Shown here: positions 11,185 to 25,856 of the stretch, piece by piece
Layout of the letters: the number at the start of each line of letters is the position of its first letter
Position numbering within the stretch: the stretch's first letter is position 1
Origin: Clonostachys chloroleuca
Lineage: Eukaryota; Ascomycota; Sordariomycetes; Hypocreales; Bionectriaceae
Assembly (NCBI GenBank): GCA_037952775.1
Contig: JBANAY010000003.1
Location: 22,320,001 to 22,384,000 of the forward strand
Direction: 5' to 3'
Length of the DNA: 64,000 bases
Made by a program: the position numbers and the translations under genes
The notes under the pieces: model-generated
What the model was told of the DNA's origin: nothing
Seen by the model: only the letters and a program-made list of their open reading frames with translations
The model's database searches: none

Positions 11185-11816
11185 GATGCCTGGGTGTCAC
11201 AAGAGCTCGCGGGTGAACGGCAGGGTCGGGTGGTATCTGGTCTCGAGCGTTCGCGTTGGCTAGGTATTTTGTGTGAAGATGCAGCAGACTGCCAAAGTGG
11301 CCATCTCAGCGCGAAAGAGCATGGTGACAGGGGATGTCACAGATTGAAACAATGGCACAGGGGTCTCTTGGCGAACCGGTACAATTGTAGTCCCCATCAA
11401 GAGGCCCTAAAATTAGAAGCAACCACATACATTACTCAGTGTTGTTAAAATATGTGAGCTTACGTGAGTGCAAAAAGAAAAATTACTACTGCCTGCAAAC
11501 TTTGGTGTCCTTTCCTGCTTCATCTGTTCCATTCTGAAGATAAATTTCCATTGCTTACTCGAATAAGTGTAAACGCCTTCATAAACGAGGCCTTTCGTTA
11601 ATGATTCCCAAGACCGTGATCAAACCCCCACCCCAGGTGATGTTGGAAATATAGCAAAGTACGCAATGGGGTAAAGATGAGACCAGATTAAGAAGAGAGA
11701 AAGAAAGAAAAGAAGAGGAGAAACAAAGGAGGAAAAAAAAAACCTAAATGAAAAGGCCATCATATGGAACAAACAACGGCTGAGAAACGTAAATCATACA
11801 ATCATAGATCACAGGG
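11185..11816. other. Intergenic region, no gene seen
   Basis: Upstream of the dynamin-like gene. It includes a purine-rich stretch (AAGA/GAAA repeats, about 11,690-11,750). No coding features were found. Confidence 0.5.
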
Positions 11817-12951
11817 CTACTGAGTCTTTCCCACAGGCTCACCAATGAGCCAGGCAAGCACCGTCTTCACCTCATCAGGGTTCGCTTGCATGCCGCCGTT
11901 TAGATTAACGATTTCGGACATGCGAATTGAGACCTTGTTGGAGTAAAAGTTGACAATCGCCTGAATGATGCGAACCGAGAACCCGGAGCAAGATACAACG
12001 GTGGCCTTGAGGTATGAGGTGTTAGTCCCGCCCAAGCAGAGGGGAAGGAGCCAGGTTTGGCTCTTACTGGGAAGACAGTGTGATTCAGGTAGACTGGGTC
12101 ACTAGCAGACTCGACCACTATCCAGAGCAGAGTCCGAAGTTCACTGTTCTTGATGCGCCGGGCTCCAAAGGTGCCTCATCATTGAGACAACAGTTGATAT
12201 GAGGCTTCGAGGGGTCGAGAGTGAGACTCCATTTTCCCCGGATGCAGTAGCGAAATCAAGACTCTGCTTGCCACCTTGACCCTGGCTCCCCATTGGGCAG
12301 AGCAGGACGGCATCGAGCGCGGGTATGCCGGTTATCATGGCTCCGTGGCACAATGAAATTAGTTGGCAGGCTGAGAGGGAGATTGGGGCAGAAATACATA
12401 CCTGAACATCTTCCAGCTGGTCAGTGAAGGGATGATCTTTTTATTGTCTAAAACAACCTCGTCTTCATTGGATGTCAAGATATGCTCGAAAAAGGACCAG
12501 AGGCGGTAAGACTCGGTAAAGTTATCGTTCTTTAGCCAGTGATTGGGACCATCGAAATCGTCCATAGCAGCATATCCCTGGGTCGGTCTCACAACACAAT
12601 GGAGAGCAAGGCATCAATTTGACTTATCGAAAGAGGCAGGAGAAACTCTTCGTGGGGGCCAGAAAGTCTTCCCGTCGTGAAAGAGAGTTGATCGGGGCAA
12701 ACGTGAATATTGGCGGGCAGGCTCGGGGGGTACTGACCTCGCAGTCTCGTGATGGGGAAGATAGTGCACTTGGCAAGCGGCATGACGCGCTGCTGCGCGG
12801 GAGTGAGGCTCGGTGCTTTTTGACTCTGGTGGTGTTGGGAGCGTTGCGGCGGCGGGCCACGAAGTTGGTGACGCTGAGAATCCATGGTGGCGGTGTCCGT
12901 TGCTGGCGGGTTTCTTGCATTGCCAGAGCCGGTCATCCTGATGAGGGTCAT
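11817..12951 (-). other. Unrecognised multi-exon locus, possibly broken
   Basis: Three or four stretches on the minus strand look coding but could not be assembled with confidence. One is 12951-about 12,737 (Pro/Gln-rich, ending CTIFPITRLR before a GTCAGT donor). A second is about 12,592-12,400 (MDDFDGPNHWLKNDNF, then a helical segment ending TSWKMFR before GTATGT). A third is about 12,170-12,070 (RTLLWIVVESASDPVYLNHT before GTAAGA). The last is about 12,010-11,817 (ATVVSCSGFSVRIIQAIVNF, ending EPVGKTQ and a stop). Donor and acceptor signals are plausible, but the reading phases of the first two pieces do not join cleanly. I do not recognise the family. It could be a real hypothetical gene or a decayed one. 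Confidence 0.35.
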
Positions 12952-13896
12952 GTTGGGCGATTTATACCGCCTGGCAGCTCGATGGTGCCTGAGAGAGGGA
13001 GGTCAAGGATGAGAAGGCTCAACGCGTGGTGGATCAGGGATGCAACCTCATTTGTTTACCAGTTCAAGTGTTGGTTGCCTGGTCCACCGACTTACGGGGA
13101 GACCACCAATCAGTATATCTGACAATTGCCACTTTTGATTCTGTCTATATCAATTATATCAAAAGACTGTCGGTCAACACTGATTCATATCTCACAATGA
13201 AACAATATGGGCCATTTATAATTTCGGATAGGTCTCATATGGAGATTCTTGCTAAGATCATGCTGGCAATGTCACTTCAGGGTGGCGTGTTAAATCTTGA
13301 ATGCAAGGGGAGAAACCCTTAGGGAAGCAACCGATGTTATGATGAGGTGATAAGATTTGCAAACAAAATGAAATTCCCGATGCTGTCAGTTTACTAGGGG
13401 GGCAAGTGGGTGACATTGAAATTGAGATACTTAAACATTAAGCTGCTTATTCAGAGCCCGCGACCGATATTATCGGGTTAATGAGTGCGAAGAATATGAA
13501 GTTCGGAGACAATACGGTATATGTTGTTATTCTGGTTTATTTTATACTACTGAATTTGTTGATCCATCTTAGAACAGTCTATTTATCGAATCTCTTCCGT
13601 TAGATGTTTCATTTCTCCTGTCTCCGACCTAGGAGGATGGGGCGTTTCCCAGAGTCCCTTTGCACTTTCATTTATCATATAATAGGCTGCCCCGAGCCCC
13701 ATATTGTTTGGCCAAGTTAAGCCGTACAGCTATCGAAGGTGTTCGCCTTCTCGGGCCACTTCTCCTGATTAGCCTTTTAGTGGTTCAACTTTTTAAGAAA
13801 AACGAAAAGAAATTCAGGCTCTGCTTCTTCATCATATTCATTCGATTACAAACAATCTCGCATCAATAGAACTAAACATAATTCCCTGTCATACGA
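12952..13896. other. Intergenic region, no gene seen
   Basis: Separates the unrecognised locus from the rhamnosidase pseudogene. Base composition turns AT-rich from about 13,120. Open frames here are short and featureless. Confidence 0.5.
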
Positions 13897-15958
13897 TCAT
13901 GACTTGGGCGGTAAGGCCGTGACAGGCAAGTTGTGGTTTCTGATAAATGTTGACCGAAGATTCCATCTTTCGGATCCGACCTCCTGCCTTAGCTCTTCAT
14001 CGTCCTGTGAAAGAACAATTTCCGCCCGCGTGTCATTTGGAATCGTTGCTTCCAAGAATATCTCCTTGCCCCCATCCCTGACCTTGGTTTCCCAAGAGAA
14101 CGTGATGAGCCCATACCGTGACTCATGTCCTGCAGAGGCACTCTCGAAATCGGCGCCTATCTGCGGTGCAATGCGAAATTTTGTCCAACCAGGCTCTAGC
14201 TGCTGAAGGCCGGCGACCTTCTCATACAAGAATTTGGCAATGGCGCCAAATGCATAGTGGTTGAAAGACGTCATGTTGCCAGAATTGATAGAGTCGTCTG
14301 GATGCATACTGTCCCATCTCTCCCATAATGTTGTAGTGCCCATGGTGACTGGGTACAGCCAGGAAGGGCATTTTTTCTCCAAAAGCATCGCATATGCTAC
14401 TTGAATATTACCCGTGGCTGCCAAGGCCGTACAAACATACGGCGTGCCCGCGAAACCCGTGCTGATTTTGAATTCATTCTTCCGCACTAGCTCGACCAAC
14501 CGCTCTCCAGCTCTGCTCCTCTGAGATGGGGTGAGTATATCTAGACAGATTGCTAATGCATATGATGCCTGTGAATCTGATACTAGCCGGCCATTTGCTG
14601 TAACGAATTCGGCCTGAAATTCTTCTCGCGCGGCTTGACAATCTTTTGCATAATACTCCTGCTTGGCAGTTTATCGAGAATGGCAGAGATTTGGACCATG
14701 AGATCGAGACTCTGTATGAGGAACATATTAAAAACCATCCTTGCATCGGTTGCACCCTTCCATGATTGATCAGGTGGTGCCGTCAGGTCAAGCCAGTCCG
14801 AGTAAAATACATTAGAGGGATATTAGCTCAAATTTAGGAAATACTGACTCCGAGTTGGAACACTGTTGGATGCCACAGATGAGCAAGGCTTACTTTGCCC
14901 CTCGGAAAAACACGCATCCAGATAGTCATACTCTTATACTGTCGAGATAAAATCGCCTTATCTCCAGTTTCTTTATATAAATCCCAAGGCGCGAGGATGG
15001 TTACATCATGCCATATCGCACAAGGCACTCTTCTACACTAGATAGGGTCTGTTAAGGTTGAGTTTGGGCTAACCATAGACGGCACGCCTCCAAGAAGATA
15101 TTGATCGAACTCAACATCAATTAGCCAGTTTCGGATCATGCTGGTACAGTCATATATCAGCAGTGCTGTCGGTGCAAACAATGCCAGATCGCCAGTTCAA
15201 CCAAGCCTCTCATCTCTCTGCGGGTAATCTGTCGGAACTGAAAGAAAGTTACCTTTCATACCCCAAACCACATTTCTGTAGAGCTGATTCAGGAGGCTGT
15301 TGGAACAAGAAAATCCTCCAATTGATCTCATATCAGTGTGGCATACCACGGCTTGAATAGCATTCGAGGCCGTTGCTAAGTCCAAGTCACCAACCCATCC
15401 ATCAATTTGGGCATATCGAAACCCGTGAAATGTGAACCTGGGTTCATACATCTCCGGCTGTTCATCTTCAGACCCCTTCAGAGTATATTGGTCAAGTGCT
15501 TCGCAAAACCGAAGCCGGCGTGTTCCAAGCTTCCCGTTCTCCAACACTTCGGCGTGGCGCAGGGTAATTTCGTGACCTCGAGGGCCACGGATATCTTTCA
15601 ACCGCAGATAACCGACAGGGTTCTGACCAAAGTCTAGAATGATCCTCCCACTTGGAGTCACAATTCTGTCCTTTGGTATAATCACTTCCATTCGCCGTAC
15701 AGAAACTCGCCGACGCGACTGTAGCGAGTCGTCGAAAGGCCACTGGACTGATTGCGAGAATGTCAAGTGACGAGTGGCCAATGAAGAGTTCAAAACTCGC
15801 AATCGGGAGTCATATATAGTTAACTTGACTTCGTAACCACGTTGGCTGAATGTAGAATGCTGTTCTTTGATCTTCCAGCTGAGGCGGGGCGCTGTTCCTT
15901 GAATGCCGAGGGTGTTGAGCGCCCGGTAATGCTGGAACGGAACTTCGGCTACAGACAT
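13897..15958 (-). pseudogene. GH78 alpha-L-rhamnosidase, decayed
   Basis: GH78 enzymes release terminal alpha-L-rhamnose from flavonoid and saponin glycosides. Homology to the family is followed in order. The N-terminus is MSVAEVPFQHYRALNTLGI, then TAPRLSWKIKEQ. After SRRRVSVRR the frame jumps straight to PSGRIILDFGQNPVGY, so most of the N-terminal beta domains are deleted. The catalytic-domain motif DYPQRDERLG should continue with W, but the codon is TGA (15,199-15,197), a TGG to TGA change. Beyond it TGDLALFAPTALLIYD, WHDVTILAPWDLYKETGD and WLDLTAPPDQSWKG appear in shifting frames with further stops. The last 200 codons are open: TSFNHYAFGAIAKFLYEKVA, then a C-terminal beta domain to the stop at 13,897. 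With several independent lesions it cannot make an enzyme. Confidence 0.88.
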
Positions 15959-16503
15959 GGCGTTGGCAGACGGCAGGAGAAAGGTGAGTGGTATTCCTCA
16001 AGCGTCTTCGAGTTGCGTTGACTGTCAAGCAAGCGTAGCAATAACGAATTATGGGTGTGATATTTCAACCATGGGAAATTGCACAACGGGGAACTACCGC
16101 TTTCCTCCGTGTCCAGCAAGAGGACTCCCGCTCTCCACTTCCCTACTGTAGCGTGCAAGTGGTGTCTACAAAGTAGGTACTATAATCGAAAATATCATCT
16201 CGGTTTCTCGGTTGAACTGGGGAAAACAATCCCCGCTGGCAGCGATGGCGGATGACTAGGTTCACTACCCCACACCTACGCTTCAATGACAGCGATCGAT
16301 GGTGCGGGCATTGGTACGGTTGCATCACTATGGTGGCTCAAGTCGGGACTCGTTCAAATCTTGGCGGTGTATTGGTCCTTCTTCCTACTATCTGGCAGGG
16401 TCTGTTGACTGTAGCCACCCACGAACCGATTACCCCAACTAGATCGCCCCAACGGTATTGCCCGAATCCTTCTCCATCCCACTCGTTTCACTCGCCCCAC
16501 GTT
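15959..16503. promoter_or_regulatory. Region upstream of the rhamnosidase pseudogene
   Basis: No gene is seen between the start of the rhamnosidase remnant and the stop of the saponin hydrolase. A half-match TCCCCGC at 16,230-16,236 resembles the TCCCCGCGG motif found upstream of neighbouring genes, but lacks the full palindrome. Confidence 0.3.
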
Positions 16504-18392
16504 CTACGTAAAGTTGGCGGGCTGTCTGTAAACTTTGCCGTTGATAGTAGTTGTGAGCTCACCCGTCGCATTCATTCCGGATCGGATGATGTTGACTGTA
16601 AGATGGAACCCATCATCCGAGGTCTTCTTGGTGCCTTGTGTAGCCCCAGTTTGGACAAGGTCGGAATACCAGTCCAAGTGGTTACTCCAAGGGTCCCCCC
16701 CCAGGATAGATCTTGTTACATTCTCGTAGCCATTGATAATATGCGTTCCATCATCGGAATAGTCCATGTAGTTGACGACGACGGTATCGATTTGGCCCGC
16801 CTCATCAGGCAGCAGGGACACATGAGCGCTGCCAGATTTCTTACCAGCGAGTGTGTATTCGCCAGGCGACAAGTATGACTTGGATGGGAGTTCGGTTCCA
16901 GGTTGGAACTGAACCGCCCAAGGAATCACGTCAGGCACCTCGAAGGCCGGCGGCGGCGTCGTGGGCTCGCGGCTGGTCAGTTTTGCAAGCATGACCCTAT
17001 ATTCACGCCCACCCTGAGCAGTTGACTGGGGGCATGGCAACGGGTTGGCACCGCCGCAAGCTGGAGCGACTACGAGAGCCTGCCAAAAAACGATCTTGGT
17101 GCCATCTTTGCTAAATGCGGGATCGGCTCGACCGTTCCAGTTTGGATCATTAACGCTGCCGTTACTGCCATCGCCCTCTGCGTTAACCTGTTGGCCATAG
17201 TATGGATCTCGGTCGCCGTATCCATCAAGTAGAATAGGCTGGAAAAATCGTCGTGCGCCGTTGTTGCGGGTAGTCGAAGCAGCGGCAATAGTTAGAACGT
17301 CAATCACCGGTGGAATACCACGCATACCAGCCATCCACATCTGTCGGTCTGAGCCACGCGTATCCATGAGGACCATCCACTTATTATCATAAGAGAAAGT
17401 CATTGGGTCAACATATTCAGGATGGCTAGATAGACGACGTGTTCTGCCAGTTTCAAGATGTGTAGCAAAAACATCGATATTATTCGCTTCGACCGTGGCG
17501 CCAACGTAAGTGACTTCATCGCCAGTTCCACTAAATCCGCGGAGCTCGCCAACAGTAATAGCGTCATTATCGATCTTCAGCTCCGTACCATCGCTATAAA
17601 GACGCCCTTTACTCTTCAGGTCTACCAGCGCATTAACGTTGACTATATCGTAACGAGGTACACGTGGTTCGCCAGTTGTCGGGTTCGCATTGAAATTTAG
17701 GCGTCCAAGATAAGCATATTGGCCACCAACGTCTGTAAAAGAACTGAACCCGAGATGCTGGTCATCCGGGTGAAGCCGCAACTCACGGGGGCTCCTCCTG
17801 GTCCGGAGCCGTCAGCAGTGACTGTCCAGTGAATGGGATAGATATGCGTGTTCTCAGGAGTACACCCATCACTAGCCAGCTGCTCGCCGCCGCAATCAAG
17901 AATGTTGTGACCCCAGAGGGCCTTATCGCCACTGCGGAAGACGTGTGGGTAGTCTCGCTGTGGATCGAGTGACTGGGCGTTTTCTGCTGGGACACCGCAG
18001 CTAAGGCACTTCCACGTATCGCCATTGGAAAACTTGGTGCCGTCGGCTTTGATCAGAATGACCTGCTCGCCAGAGTAGATACTAGCCGGGTCCGGAGCTG
18101 CTGGTGCACCAGCGAAGATGACATTAACGATTACATTTAGACCATCTGGTGTAAAGTCACCAGCTTGGAATTCCTCTGGCTTAGTTGTTTTCGAGATGCA
18201 TCCAGTTCCGTTGGGGTTGACCTCCTTGCTGCAAGCACCTATGTCGTTGCTAGGAGACACAGGCGGCAGTGGGAGTTCAATGACCTCAATTGGCTCGGGC
18301 GACGGAGGAGCAGGGATGGGCTGGCTAGTTGCAGCGCAGAGGGTTCCTGGAACAAGAACCGTGAAGGCGAAAAGCGTCGATAAAGTGTGCAT
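16504..18392 (-). CDS. Secreted saponin hydrolase (glucuronide-cleaving family), interrupted by a one-base frameshift
   Basis: The sequence resembles fungal saponin hydrolases known to cleave the glucuronosyl bond of soyasaponins. The chosen ATG at 18,392 begins a signal peptide (MHTLSTLFAFTVLVPGTLCA); upstream in-frame codons look like leader sequence. Family-typical segments follow: GTGCISKTT, EEFQAGDFTPDGLNV, KCLSCGVP, HIYPIHWTVT, then ELRLHPDDQHLGFSSFTDVGG, GELRGFSGTGDEVTYVG, MDTRGSDRQMWMAGMRGIPP, RRFFQPILLDGYGDRDPYYG and VNDPNWNGRADP. WD40-like propeller blades (PAFSKDGTKIVFWQ) are visible. The frame breaks at a C5 run (17,787-17,791, read as G on plus); six Cs would join both halves into about 629 aa. 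It is either a young pseudogene or a homopolymer sequencing error. Confidence 0.85.
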
Positions 18393-18584
18393 CTTTAAGT
18401 GCAAGGGGCTCTTTGCCTTGGAAGAGGAGGGAGCGGGCTGGTTTGAAAACTGCAGTTTTAATCTCAACGGCGGCTGGTAACTATCTACTTGTAGGTGAAA
18501 GAGTGACTGTATTTGCTGAGGTTGACGATGATAGACCGATGTTGAAGATTGATCTTCACCCATGCTAGAGACTACATATTTTCG

Positions 18585-18792
18585 CCGCGGAGGAAATCGT
18601 AGAGGTTCACGAGAACAGAAAGTGGTAGTTTGCCTCAGCTGCACCACCAAACAAGGACCAGAAGATACAATGTGGCCAAGAGCCAAGGCCACTAATGCAT
18701 AAGAACTCGTGATAGTTCGTTCGAATCCCTGTGGATAATTTAACGCAGAAGCGCGGGGAACACGCCCTGTGGGTACACTCTCCCCGCGGGGA
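18585..18792. promoter_or_regulatory. Two CCGCGG palindromes upstream of the saponin hydrolase
   Basis: CCGCGG at 18,585-18,590 (context TCGCCGCGGAGG) and TCCCCGCGGGGA at 18,781-18,792 lie about 193 and 390 bases before the ATG. Inverted CGG triplets are the usual recognition form of fungal Zn2Cys6 activators. The second site shares 11 of 12 bases with two sites in the transporter/glucuronidase promoter. Confidence 0.45.
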
Positions 18793-20933
18793 AACTGGAG
18801 ACTAATTTCTGGGGGAGTAGTACAGATGAAAGTATCTATGATGGTTTGGACGTGATTCCTATAACTCTTATGTACCCTGTTTTCACTTTCGAAGCAGAAG
18901 AACAGACTAGGTAACTGAAATCCAGGATATATATCCACCTTAACATTTAGAGTCCTACTTGTGATGCACTTTGTGATAGTAATTGTGAGCTCGTCCTCGC
19001 TCTCATTAGCTCTCCTTGTATCGCAATCCCAAATCGAGAGCGAACTCAGCATGAATCAATATTCCACTTAGTGAGCAGAGAGAATACATAGAATGTCGCT
19101 CCTCCGCCGTAGTGGAGGCTGGCTCGGCCCGAACCCAGCGGAATGATCTTTGACCGACTCAGCTACCCCTCAGCCTGCTCTGCATCAATACAAACACGGG
19201 TCGGTCTTACATAGCCCGAGCTGGGAGCTAACATTCGCGAGCTCGGATCGGGTTCGGACTCGCAACTCGGTTAGCTCGCTTAGCCAGGCCACAAATGTGA
19301 AGTTCCGGGCGACTTTTACTAACAAATTGGTAGACCTTGTTGTACGTGGGGGCGTTATGCACGAGACATCACGGACTCTTTTACGAACTGTACACGATTG
19401 GCGTCTTAGAGCAAGCACCGAGACCCATGGGTCATCGATAGTTCCCTCGTAGCGTTCCGACAAAAGTGCCACCAAGCCCATTGCTTAGAGCAGCCGGTCG
19501 CCCACAGCACTTCGTTTAGGTCGGCTTCTGTGCCCCGGCCGTTTGGGAAGCCCTTGCAGTTCGTCATACCCTAAGGTAGGCTTGCTGAGTCGACGCGATT
19601 GGGTCTGTGAGAGAATGACTGCACCACAAGCTTTGGAGAAACCGCCGAAGCAACCGTTTAGTTCCCAGCCAGGATGCAGCAGAGGAATCGGAGGGCGCCA
19701 GCGGCGACAAGGAGTACAAGACTGCGATTCACAGATAATTTGTGCAGGGCTTTACATTGCAGCTCGAAGAGCCTATACATTGGAGATCTAGGCACTCGTG
19801 TCGGCGGCTATTGTGGCACCTGGATGTCATACTGATGATAAGTCAAGACACTAGTGGAATAAAGCAGGACACTGATATCGGGCTCAAACCACTAATTCGC
19901 CACTATGCTAAGCCGTGAATTGGTTGCGCAGAAAATGGTTCCTCTGAGACTTCGGTGTAATTCGCGTGGCCTGCCAAACATCATCTGATGTGGAAAGGTG
20001 GATCTAAGGCGTGAATACGATGAGGCTGAGAACAGGGGGATGCTATCTCATGGGGTCGGGGAGCTCTCAACCAGGGTCGCGGTTCCCATCGAGTAGATTT
20101 GTTGACAACCCGGATGTGCTGATGTTCAACTGCGTATGCTTCTAGCCTCGTTAGATAGGCCTCGCCATCCACCTGGGACCGTGGACATGATGGCTAAAGC
20201 CGTAGTCCCCCCCATGACGGTAGTCCAGTAGATATCTTTTGATTAGCTGCAACTGAGCTTTTTTATCCGCTGGCATGGTCTTTAGCCACCATCCTTACTT
20301 AGTGGTGTACTGAGAATGTCGGACAGTGCTCGAAATTTTGAGCCAAGTAAGGATGATCAAGCCTGAATCAATGTACACTCCACGGTGTCGGAATTATTGA
20401 TGCTAATCATCCTTACTCACTGCCATTGCTCATTGCTCGTGTACAATCGTCCCCTTGGCGACCAATCCTCCCGCCGCCGAATATGTAATAGCTTCCTCTC
20501 AAGTTCCTCTCAACTACCAGACTTACCTACAGTCGTCACAAGCTCTCTTTTCTAAGGCTTTCCACTAAACCCTACGACAGTGGAGGAGATACATCCTCAG
20601 CCAATACTTGTCATTCACAGTGCAAACCATAGGGCTGTCCGCGGATCTACCTGGGTATAGTCACGATTTTTCTGCAATTAATTTTGATTGTTGTAGGGTA
20701 GACATAGCATTCAGAGGATGAAAGGTCAAAGGGACACCGCAAGTAGATTGATACGGCTTAAAAATTGAACTAAAGACAGGTTTTGACACAAGTATCACTG
20801 GCCATTCCGTTGTTACCATTCGCTTCCGCCATAGTCATTCCTCGTAAAACAGCAAGTGGGATACAAACAAGGATTTAGTCCAAGCGCTAGCAAGCTACTG
20901 AGCGAACATATCCTGCCACTCGACGGATTGAGC
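18793..20933. other. Long intergenic region, no gene seen
   Basis: About 2.1 kb between the saponin hydrolase promoter and the transporter stop. Short open frames on both strands near 19,150-19,480 are mutual shadows without protein features. Three copies of ATCCTTACT occur within 130 bp (20,291; 20,345 inverted; 20,409). No tRNA or transposon fragment was recognised. Confidence 0.5.
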
Positions 20934-22740
20934 TTAAGCCTGCTCCTGGGCAAGACGCTGAGTAGCCGTCTTGGTGGTCTTGAACTTCCAGGCCTTAGTT
21001 TTGCTCTCGAAGAGCTCGTCTAGCTCGGCGGCGCTGCGTCTGTGTCATATTATCAGCATATTGCTCTACCAAATACAGAAGAATACTCAACGTACCCCTT
21101 AGTCTCAGGAAACATGAGCCACATGACCACAGTGCCAATGAGACCAAGGCCTGCATAGAACCAACCGGTCTTGAGGCTCCAGTTCCACTGGTTGGAATTG
21201 ACCATGTAAGGAACAAGAACATCCATAACGATGCCGACAACACAGCTGGAGGCCATGGCGAAACCCGCAGTATAAGGTCGAAGACGCTGTGACGAGATTT
21301 CACCCAGAGAGGCAGAACTGGCCGCACCGACTGCAACCATACCGACATCTATTGGTACGTCGTTAGAAGATAAAAATAGTAAAGGCTAGACCAAGTACTA
21401 ACTCCATAAGCATGCGGAAACAACGAAGACATAAGTCCGGGCACTATTATCCGGAACCACGCCAAGGATGCCAACGATAATGCAGCAGACCCAAGATAAA
21501 GTAGTTGCACTGCAGGCCATCAGTCGACGGCCAATAGTGTCAGTGGCCGAGATCGCAACAAGTACTGTGGCAATCTTTATGGAGGTAGTAATGCACTTGA
21601 TAGTAAAGGGCTCTCCTACACCAGCCTGCTGAAAGAAGTAAGTAGCAAAGGTACCAAAAAGCTTGAGACCAATGAACTGCTGAGCTAGGGATGGCCACAG
21701 GGAAATGAAGGTGCGACGACCATCGGTTCCAGTAAAGATAGCCCACCAATGTTGCCTGCGTTGCTCCTCAGCCACTTGTTTCTCATGGTCGAGTAATAGA
21801 ACAAGGCGCTGATAGTGACGGTCCACATCATAGTTGGGGATGTCCCAATGTAGCGTTCGGATGCACTTCTTCGCTTGCGCTTCACGGCCCTTGGCTACGC
21901 ACCATTGAGGAGTCTCCGGAATGACAAGGAAAATGATAGCCATGACACCAATTTGGCCCCATTGCGTATAGACTGGGGTAAGCCAATTCATAGGCGTCTT
22001 GACATCAATCTCCCTCAAGGCGATCTGGGCGAAGAAGGATCCAACAGTCCACCAGAACTGGTAGAGCATACAAAGCGCACCACGGATACGGTCAGGGGAA
22101 ATCTCGGCAATATAAGTAGGAAGGGTAGCTTGCAAGCTTCCAACACCAATACCAGCGAGCAACTTGCCAATAAGCCAGACTTGCCAGGTCCTGGAGAGGC
22201 TTTCTGCGAGCACACTGGCGACGAGAATAATCCAGAGCCAGTACATTGCGGCCTTGCGGCCAAATCTGTTCAATACAAACGAGATGGAGACGGTGCCAAT
22301 GACCTGACCGACGGACATGATGGAGCTCCAGCCACTTAAGATGGGCGAAGTGTGATACTTCTTGCCCTTGGCATCGACGGCTGTGGCGAACTGCTCAATG
22401 AAACCCTTGTTGACAATAATACTGGCGTTGATACTATGCGGCTTATTAGAAACTGTTTCGGCATAGCGCGCCTGGGAAGAGGCTCTTACCCAATCTGGTA
22501 ACCATCGTTTCCTCCGCTGAAGGCTGCTGCAAAGCAGCAAAGAGCACAGATCTTGAACGTCTTGGTAGTTTCCCACAGAGACAAGTGCTCGTAGCCGGTC
22601 AAGGCCTGACCCTTGGTGGCAGCATCGATGGCAGCCTCGGTGTGCTTCAGGTCGCCGTCGGCGTCTGCATCTTCCTCCACATGATGAGAAGAGACATCTC
22701 TCTTCCCATCCTTGGCAGCGGTTTCGTTGATGACGGCCAT
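20934..22740 (-). CDS. MFS sugar transporter, 12-helix hexose/glycoside type
   Basis: Proton-coupled sugar porter family at the plasma membrane. Four exons: 22740-22490, 22433-21403, 21348-21096 and 21039-20934, 546 aa. Introns are 22489-22434 (GTAAGA..CATAG), 21402-21349 (GTTAGT..AATAG) and 21095-21040 (GTACGT..CACAG), each joining in phase. A hydrophilic N-terminal tail of about 55 residues precedes helix 1. Signature elements: NRFGRKAAMYW between helices 2 and 3, IGVGSLQATLPTYIAEISPD in helices 4-5, PETPQW before the central loop, DTIGRRLM, and the terminal PETKGRSAAELDELF. The exact sugar cannot be read from sequence. It is divergently transcribed from the beta-glucuronidase across a 0.9-kb region, so joint induction and uptake of sugars freed by the neighbouring hydrolases is likely. 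Confidence 0.92.
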
Positions 22741-25460
<2,720 letters not shown>

Positions 25461-25856
25461 TGCATGGGGCCATAGATAGCTCTAGTGAATGACACTTGCC
25501 TTGAATAAACAACACACATAATCTATTTCTGTTAGATACTCATAGGAGTAAGCACTAGAAGATGATTTTAACATTCTGGCGTGAATTGGCGTCCTTGCAG
25601 TGACAAGGGCAGTCGGAGGTATAAAATGGCCGCATGTTCACTCAATCGTTAAATGGCAACACTCTTCAAGGATCCGGTAGAATTGAGTATGTCTCCGTTT
25701 AGCAGTTACCTCATCTCTCACCTACTTGCCTTGGCGGCCACCGTTCAAGATATAATTACTACCGCTACTCAGCCTTCGAATTTGCCTAAACTTGTAGCCA
25801 AGGTTCCTTACTAAGTCCGATGCCTATGAACGTGAAACGGACATTTAATGTAAGCA
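25461..25856. other. Convergent intergenic region, no gene seen
   Basis: Lies between the stops of the beta-glucuronidase and the GH3 remnant. AT-rich 3' flank with no coding features. Confidence 0.5.

Noticed and set aside
17739..17781. Intron GTGAGT..TTCAG in the saponin hydrolase in place of a frameshift
   Set aside because: Splicing there would remove the conserved segment RELRLHPDDQHLGF and leave the downstream part in the wrong frame.
19150..19481. Overlapping frames of about 100 codons on both strands
   Set aside because: They are mutual shadows with no domain, signal peptide or splice structure.
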